Position numbers and translations under genes: made by a program
In this document: positions 59,663-64,000 of the stretch, one piece after another
How positions within the stretch are numbered: the stretch's first letter is position 1
Layout of the letters: every line of letters begins with the position of its first letter
Notes under the pieces: generated by a model
The model's database searches: none
What the model was told of the DNA's origin: nothing
Seen by the model: only the letters and a program-made list of their open reading frames with translations
Source of the DNA: Gordonia mangrovi
GTDB taxonomy: Bacteria > Actinomycetota > Actinomycetes > Mycobacteriales > Mycobacteriaceae
Direction: 5' to 3'
Length of the DNA: 64,000 bases
Assembly (NCBI RefSeq): GCF_024734075.1
Contig: NZ_CP102850.1
Location: forward strand, 4,898,001-4,962,000

Positions 59663-59995
59663 GTGGACGACCCCCGCAGACGGCCGTATTCGTGTGCTTG
59701 GTGCGGACGCAGCATGATCGACTCCGATCTCGGTCGGCGCCGGAAGTACTGCAAGCGGTCATGTCGGCAACGCGCCTATGAGCAACGAGCGCTCACCCAG
59801 GGTACTTCTATTCCCCACGACGCGGTGATCCTCACCGCAGCCGAGGCCGATGCCTTCGGCGACCGCATGTTCGCGCTCCGCTGCGCCGCCGAGGACCTGG
59901 TCACGGCGGTGGCCGAGCGTGCCGACACCCCGACGCTGCAATCGCTGACCGACGATCTGCTCGGTCTGGCGCGCGAAGCCGAGCGACTGCGGTGA
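59663..59995 (+). CDS. Small zinc-ribbon protein, unknown
   Basis: This 110-residue protein has a Cys4-type ribbon at the N-terminus (SCAWCGRSM near residue 10 and KYCKRSCRQRAYEQRA near residue 29), strongly basic around the second pair. A helical C-terminal half (about 55-108) follows. Such a small ribbon could bind nucleic acid or protein; no function is known to me. It holds the position of Rv2049c beside rbpA. GTG 59663 has a -10 box 7 nt upstream. Its stop overlaps the GTG of the DUF475 gene (GTGA), so the two are translationally coupled. Confidence 0.75.
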   Translation: MDDPRRRPYSCAWCGRSMIDSDLGRRRKYCKRSCRQRAYEQRALTQGTSIPHDAVILTAAEADAFGDRMFALRCAAEDLVTAVAERADTPTLQSLTDDLLGLAREAERLR

Positions 59996-61185
59996 TCGTC
60001 CGCGTCTTCGGGTTCTCGGTGATCGTCAGCCTGTCCGCCCTGGCCGTCGCGTTCCTGTACCGAGGCTGGACGGGCCTGGCACTGTGCGCGATCCTCGGCA
60101 TCCTCGAGGTGTCGTTGTCGTTCGACAACGCGGTGATCAACGCGACCGTGCTCGAGCGGATGAGTCGCTTCTGGCAACAGATGTTCCTGACGGTCGGCAT
60201 CGTGATCGCGGTGTTCGGCATGCGCCTGCTGTTTCCCCTGGCCATCGTCTGGATCACCGGCGGGCTCGCCCCGGTCGAGGCCTTTCGGCTCGCAATGAAT
60301 CCGCCGCCCGACGGTGCCGACCACTTCGCCGACGGCAGACCGAGTTACGAGGCGATCCTGTTGGCGGCCCATCCGCAGATCGCCGCCTTCGGCGGCATGT
60401 TCCTGCTGCTGCTGTTCCTCAATTTCGTGCTCGGCAATCGCGGCCTGACGTGGCTGTCGTGGATCGAGCGGCCGCTGGGTCAGTTGGGTCGCCTCGATCA
60501 GCTTGCCGTGGTGATCGCGCTGGTGATCCTGGTGGTCGCGGCCGAATACCTGACACCGGACAGCACCCGGGCCACAGTGTTGATCTCCGGCATCCTCGGC
60601 GCCGTCACCTATCTGCTCGTCGATGGGCTCAGCTCGTTGTTTCAGCGCCGGCAGCCGGGTGGTCCCGACACTTCGTCGGTTCCCGGGCCGCCCGACGGGG
60701 ATTGCGCGGATCGCACGGACATGCAACACGGTGAGATCCGGAGCGGCGAACCCGCCCGCGCGCGCCACCGTCCGGCTCCCATCGCTGCGGCGGTGGGGAA
60801 GGCGGGGTTCTTCCTGTTCCTCTACCTCGAAGTGCTCGACGCGTCGTTCTCCTTCGACGGCGTCATCGGCGCATTCGCCATCACCCCGGATCCGATCCTG
60901 ATCGCGCTCGGTTTGGGTTTCATCGGCGCCATCTTCGTCCGCTCGATCACCATCTATCTCGTCCGCCAGGGCACGTTGGGTCAGTACCGCTACCTGGAGC
61001 ACGGCGCCCACTGGGCGATCGGGGCACTCGCGGTCATCCTCCTGGTGAGCATCCGGGTCGAGATCAACGAGGTCGTCACGGGGCTGATCGGGGTGGCGTT
61101 CATCGGTGCATCGCTGGCGAGCAGTGTGCGCGCCAACCGTCGCGACGGACGCCACGCGCACCACGAGGCCGTACGGACACACTGA
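59992..61185 (+). CDS. DUF475/TerC family integral membrane protein
   Basis: This 397-residue membrane protein has about nine helices. It carries the TerC-superfamily signature twice: EVSLSFDNAVINATVL near residue 39 and EVLDASFSFDGVIGAFAI near residue 280, each with acidic residues inside membrane segments that could bind metal. A central cytoplasmic loop (about 220-262) is polar. TerC-type proteins are linked to tellurite resistance and Mn(II)/Ca(II) efflux, often used to metallate exported enzymes; the role here is inference. GTG 59992 overlaps the zinc-ribbon gene stop. Confidence 0.88.
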   Translation: MIVRVFGFSVIVSLSALAVAFLYRGWTGLALCAILGILEVSLSFDNAVINATVLERMSRFWQQMFLTVGIVIAVFGMRLLFPLAIVWITGGLAPVEAFRLAMNPPPDGADHFADGRPSYEAILLAAHPQIAAFGGMFLLLLFLNFVLGNRGLTWLSWIERPLGQLGRLDQLAVVIALVILVVAAEYLTPDSTRATVLISGILGAVTYLLVDGLSSLFQRRQPGGPDTSSVPGPPDGDCADRTDMQHGEIRSGEPARARHRPAPIAAAVGKAGFFLFLYLEVLDASFSFDGVIGAFAITPDPILIALGLGFIGAIFVRSITIYLVRQGTLGQYRYLEHGAHWAIGALAVILLVSIRVEINEVVTGLIGVAFIGASLASSVRANRRDGRHAHHEAVRTH

Positions 61186-61209
61186 CCGATCGGGACCGGC
61201 AGCGATGAA

Positions 61210-61215
61210 TAGACT
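61210..61215 (+). promoter_or_regulatory. -10 element of the cyclase gene
   Basis: TAGACT is followed by 7 nt and GTG 61223. An in-frame ATG at 61205 overlaps this box, so the GTG is the better start. Confidence 0.5.
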
Positions 61216-61222
61216 GGGCGGC

Positions 61223-62082
61223 GTGACGCGGACCGATGACGCCGGCGACAAGGACCGCGATGGGGCCGCGGCTGCGGATTCTGTCAGGCCCGAAGCGGCC
61301 ACGTCCCGGCCGCGCAGCTCCGGCCCCGCGCGCCGGGCCGCGGATGCGTTGGCCCGCTCCGACGCCAACACCGGAGCGGTACGGGCCGCGCGGGCAGCAC
61401 GCGGGCTTCTCCCCACCTCACCGCCGCGCTCCGGTGACCGGACCTCGGATCGACTGACCCGCCTGATCAACGAGTCACGGCCGGAACAGCCCAGTGTCAT
61501 CCGGGAACTCGGCCTGGGCGCGCTGCAGGTGTGGCAGACGTTGCTGGCCCGGCGCGGCAGCCCGGTCAGGGACACAGCGCGGTACCCGCCACCATCCTGT
61601 TCACCGATCTGGTCGGGTTCTCCACCTGGGCGCTCGACGCCGGTGACGATCAGGTCCTGCGGCTGCTGGCCGACGTGAACTCGGTGACCGAATCGGTTGT
61701 GACCGCCCGTGGCGGCAGCGTGGTGAAATACCTCGGCGACGGCACGATGGCGGTGTTCCTGGACGGGACCGAGGCCATCGAAGCCGACTACGAGGCCATC
61801 TGCGCGGTGAGTGCACTGACAATCGACGGCTACCGACCCCAACTGCGCGCCGGATTGCACACCGGTAACCCGCGAGCGGTCGGTGACGATTTCATCGGGG
61901 TCGACGTCAACATCGCGGCGCGGGTGGCCGATGCTGCCGGCCCCGGGGAGCTGCTCGTCAGCGACGCGACCCTGACGGCTGCCGACGCAGGTCGCCATCA
62001 CCATCGCAGGCGGCGGTTCAAGGCCAAGGGGGTACCACGTGATCTCGTGGTGTTCGCCGCTGTGCCGCGCTACGAGAAGTGA
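61223..62082 (+). pseudogene. Class III adenylate/guanylate cyclase, apparent single-base frameshift
   Basis: The 5' part (61223 to about 61564) encodes a polar N-terminus and the helical segment VIRELGLGALQVWQTLLARR. The cyclase domain continues in a different frame from about 61564 to 62082. That domain is intact: ILFTDLVGFSTWALDAGDD (first metal Asp), VVKYLGDGTMAVF (second metal Asp) and GVDVNIAARVADAAGP (transition-state Asn and Arg). Restoring one base in CCCGG at 61561-61565 would give about 286 residues. It could be a real mutation, a sequencing error or a slippage site. The internal GTG 61531 could start a 183-residue catalytic fragment, but no ribosome binding site is seen. Confidence 0.75.
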
Positions 62083-62319
62083 GTGACGTTAACGAAATAT
62101 CTCGCGCCGCCGCACTTTTGGACGTTTCGGCGGGTATGTCCGATTGACCCGGGGCCACCATGCGACATTAACGTCCCGTTTGTACGAGGTGGTGGCACAG
62201 GACGCAAACCGAGGGCACAATATTGGCGACAGCCGTCGGGCGGCCTGGTGTTGAACAGTCAGCGCACGGACGGATTCCTCGACAGTTCCGAGCACGATTC
62301 CCCAGGGGCAGAGTGACCA
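62083..62319 (+). other. Intergenic region, possible promoter
   Basis: This 237-bp gap has a less GC-rich patch (TTAACGAAATATCTCG near 62090). A weak promoter pair, TTGACC (62144-62149) and TAACGT (62169-62174), has a long 19-bp spacer. A 77-codon open frame here is not convincing as a gene. Confidence 0.3.
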
Positions 62320-62568
62320 GTGCACAACAAGCAGCAACGCGACACCCAGCATGACAAGCGGCAGCAGATGATCGACTTCGAGACGTCCTGGTACCAGCTC
62401 GGCGGCGGATCCTCGAGTGCGATCTCCGAACGTTTCGGGCTCTCCGATCGGGAGTTCTTCGGCGAGGTCGACCGTATCGTCACAGATGACCCGCCCGCGA
62501 CGCTGACCTCCGGTGAACTTCGCCGCATGCGAGGCGTGATCCGCCGGCGACTGTGGATGGCCCGCTGA
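62320..62568 (+). CDS. Small DUF3263-like protein
   Basis: This 82-residue protein has a polar, Gln/Lys-rich start. It then has MIDFETSWYQLGGGSSSAIS and RFGLSDREFFGEVDRIV, and an Arg-rich end (RRMRGVIRRRLWMAR). This pattern of an aromatic pair followed by a helix-turn-helix-like ERFGLS segment resembles DUF3263, a family of small actinobacterial proteins of unknown role that may bind DNA. The GTG start at 62320 has AGGGGC about 10 nt upstream. It lies alone between the cyclase and the MpaB-type gene. Confidence 0.6.
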   Translation: MHNKQQRDTQHDKRQQMIDFETSWYQLGGGSSSAISERFGLSDREFFGEVDRIVTDDPPATLTSGELRRMRGVIRRRLWMAR

Positions 62569-62624
62569 ATCGACTCCTCGGTCGATTTTCACCCGAGGGT
62601 GTCGACGTGGTCGCTGTCACACGC

Positions 62625-62630
62625 TAATCT
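62625..62630 (+). promoter_or_regulatory. -10 element of the MpaB-type gene
   Basis: TAATCT lies 66 nt before ATG 62697, giving a leader of about 60 nt that ends in GGAGGT near the start. No good -35 was seen. Confidence 0.4.
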
Positions 62631-62696
62631 GACTACGCAAGTCCTCAGAATGGGGGCACTCGTCGTGAGACGAGTCAGAACGCGTGGAGGTCCGAC

Positions 62697-63662
62697 ATGA
62701 CAATCACCCAGCCGTCCCCAGTGGTGGCCGACGAACCGGTGATATCGCACGGCGACGACGAGATCGAACTCATCTCCCCGGATTCGCTCACCGCCGAACT
62801 CGTCGGCCGGTATACCTTCCTGCCGGTCAACGGTGCGGCATTCGTGATGCAGGTGATGCATCCGGTCATCGGTGACGTCGTGGGCAAGTACTCCGTGTTC
62901 CGTACCGACCCGATGGGGCGGGCCGTCCGGTCGATCGACTCGGTCATGCGCTGGGTGTACGGCGGGCAGGAGGCAATCGAAGAGGGCAAACGACTGCGAC
63001 GGATGCATCAACCGCTGCAGATGCGCAACGCCGAGGGCAAGCACATCAGCGCGCTCAACCCCGAGGCCTATCAATGGGTGATCGGCACCGCCTTCCCGAC
63101 GTCGGTCGCAGCGGCACCACTCGTCCTGGGTCGTGAGTTCACATCCGCAGAGGAAGAGGAGGTGTACCGCGACAACGTCCGGATCGCCAAGATCGTGCAG
63201 GTGCCGATGAAGGGGTTCCCGCAGACGATCGAGGAGTTCACGCCCTACTTCGACAACATGATCGACAATGTCCTGGTCGCTCACCCGACTGCGTTGGAAC
63301 TGGTCCGGCAGATGCAGACGGCGCCGCGGCTCGACAGGGCCGTCCCGAAGCCCATGGTCCGGTTTGCGAACACCGTCGCGCGGTACGCCTCGGTTCCCGC
63401 GCAGAAACTCAACTATCTGACGACCGTCGGAGTGATGGACCCGCGCATCCGCGAGATCCTCGGCATCACCTGGACCGACGGTGAACAGCGTGAGTTGGAA
63501 CGCATCCACACCGCGATCCGTGCCGCGTATCGTGTTCTGCCCGAGCGCCTGACGTACTTCCCGTTGGCCTACCATGCGCGCCGCCAGCACGACCAGATCA
63601 TGAAGATGAAGGCTCGGGAGGGCTCCGGGGCGGCCTACAAGGTGGCCGGCGCCGCACACTGA
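62697..63662 (+). CDS. Oxygenase MpaB family protein (DUF2236)
   Basis: This 321-residue protein belongs to the DUF2236/MpaB group, which includes heme-containing latex-clearing (Lcp-type) oxygenases and fungal mycophenolic-acid enzymes. Visible conserved parts are MQVMHPVIGDVVGKYSVF near residue 50, RMHQPLQMRNAEGKHISALN near residue 101 with the conserved His and Arg, and PEAYQWVIGTAFPTSV near residue 122. The substrate is unknown. GGAGGT upstream of ATG 62697 supports the start. No signal peptide is seen, so it is probably cytoplasmic. Confidence 0.82.
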   Translation: MTITQPSPVVADEPVISHGDDEIELISPDSLTAELVGRYTFLPVNGAAFVMQVMHPVIGDVVGKYSVFRTDPMGRAVRSIDSVMRWVYGGQEAIEEGKRLRRMHQPLQMRNAEGKHISALNPEAYQWVIGTAFPTSVAAAPLVLGREFTSAEEEEVYRDNVRIAKIVQVPMKGFPQTIEEFTPYFDNMIDNVLVAHPTALELVRQMQTAPRLDRAVPKPMVRFANTVARYASVPAQKLNYLTTVGVMDPRIREILGITWTDGEQRELERIHTAIRAAYRVLPERLTYFPLAYHARRQHDQIMKMKAREGSGAAYKVAGAAH

Positions 63663-63679
63663 TTGCGCCGGCGGGCCTC

Positions 63680-63685
63680 TACACT
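63680..63685 (+). promoter_or_regulatory. -10 element of the terminal partial gene
   Basis: TACACT is followed by 6 nt and GTG 63692. No ribosome binding site is present. Confidence 0.5.
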
Positions 63686-63691
63686 TGCAGG

Positions 63692-64000
63692 GTGCCGTTC
63701 TCCGACGACGACCTCGAGGCGTTCTATCGCGAGATCGAGAAGCGCACCGACGCACGCGGTTCGGGCCGTCGGACACGGCCTGAACCGCCGGCGACCGGTG
63801 CCGGCGGCGAGCCGTCGGACACCTCGGCGTTCACGGACTCGGCGTTCACGGACTCGGAACTCGAGAGTTTCTACCGGGAGGTCGAGGCCCGCACGGCGGC
63901 GACGCCGCGACGGCGTCCCCGGCGGACCGCAGAGTCGAAGCGGTCGTCGAAGTCCTGTCCCACCCCGGACAAGGTCGCCTTCGCCTCGGATGTGCTGGCC
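63692..64000 (+). CDS. Hypothetical protein (partial), duplicated acidic motif
   Basis: The frame is open to the window end (103 codons). It contains two similar blocks, SDDDLEAFYREIEKRT at about residues 4-19 and TDSELESFYREVEART at about 53-68, separated by Gly/Pro/Thr-rich linkers. A basic stretch (PRRRPRRTAESKRSSK) then leads into CPTPDKVAFASDVLA at the end, which resembles the start of a short zinc-ribbon segment known in many small actinobacterial proteins. No function can be assigned from the visible part. GTG 63692 is supported by the leaderless -10. Confidence 0.6.
   Translation, partial: MPFSDDDLEAFYREIEKRTDARGSGRRTRPEPPATGAGGEPSDTSAFTDSAFTDSELESFYREVEARTAATPRRRPRRTAESKRSSKSCPTPDKVAFASDVLA

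Noticed and set aside
59776..62004. 742-codon minus-strand frame
   Set aside because: It runs through the zinc-ribbon, DUF475 and cyclase genes, has His/Arg/Asp-rich shadow composition, and contains no domain.
62083..62316. 77-codon frame after the cyclase
   Set aside because: No ribosome binding site, no protein-like pattern, and it includes the probable promoter region of the next gene.
1..64000. Prophage, insertion sequence, tRNA or rRNA genes
   Set aside because: No transposase, integrase, terminal inverted repeats, phage genes or cloverleaf/rRNA segments were seen on reading both strands; a dedicated tRNA search was not possible.

Overview
The window is high-GC DNA from a mycolic-acid actinomycete (order Mycobacteriales). 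Gordonia is the most likely genus, but this is an inference from gene content and order and not from a marker search. The indicators are mycothiol synthesis (mshC), a Pup-proteasome locus (mpa, dop, pup, prcBA, pafABC), RbpA, polyprenol-phosphomannose synthase and long runs of Mycobacterium tuberculosis gene order. Most of the window follows the order from Rv2138 down to Rv2049c, with gaps. No rRNA, tRNA, CRISPR array, insertion sequence or prophage gene was seen.

Layout. 1-6126: lppL-like lipoprotein, uppP, a histidine phosphatase, DUF3090 and SCO1664-family proteins, mshC and a small unknown protein. 6139-10701: a PAC2-family protein diverging from B12-dependent metH. 10702-18721: an accessory block inserted where relatives have metH next to the HAD/hisE/hisG genes. 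It holds a three-gene flavin electron-transfer operon (ferric-reductase-like protein, FMN-binding protein, ApbE), a divergent marR-MFS exporter pair, Dps, an XRE/MmyB regulator and a Vms1/baeRF-type protein. 18785-23494: HAD phosphatase, hisE, hisG, a thioesterase-like protein, a RecB-like nuclease and trmI. 23702-35334: the Pup-proteasome region, interrupted by an opposite-strand glgP. 35439-42932: tatA, tatC, helY, a DUF4333 protein, a 5'-3' exonuclease and pepE. 42969-54164: an F420-type reductase, an SDR and the corrin-ring genes cobL, cobM, cobK, cobIJ, cobH, cobG and cobN, with a cobalamin riboswitch in front of cobN only. 54296-64000: fxsA-like, an amidohydrolase, lnt, ppm1, rbpA, a zinc-ribbon protein, DUF475/TerC, a frameshifted class III cyclase, a DUF3263-like protein, an MpaB-type oxygenase and a truncated unknown.

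How the genes work together. Dop converts Pup to its ligatable form, PafA attaches it, Mpa unfolds tagged proteins and PrcBA degrades them; PafBC are WYL-domain DNA-damage regulators carried along with the cluster. The cob genes build the corrin ring used by MetH. Lnt and Ppm1 supply lipoprotein acylation and mannosyl donor. TatA and TatC form a twin-arginine export system. ApbE would attach FMN to the exported FMN-binding protein, which the membrane reductase could reduce.

Most striking at DNA level: (i) very many genes have a TANNNT-type -10 element 6-8 nt before the start codon, so leaderless transcription appears to be the norm here; (ii) lnt and ppm1 are separated only by a stop codon and one extra base inside a tandem 15-bp repeat whose units otherwise keep one reading frame; (iii) the cyclase gene is broken by an apparent one-base loss; (iv) a perfect MarR-type palindrome covers both the -10 and the start codon of its own gene.
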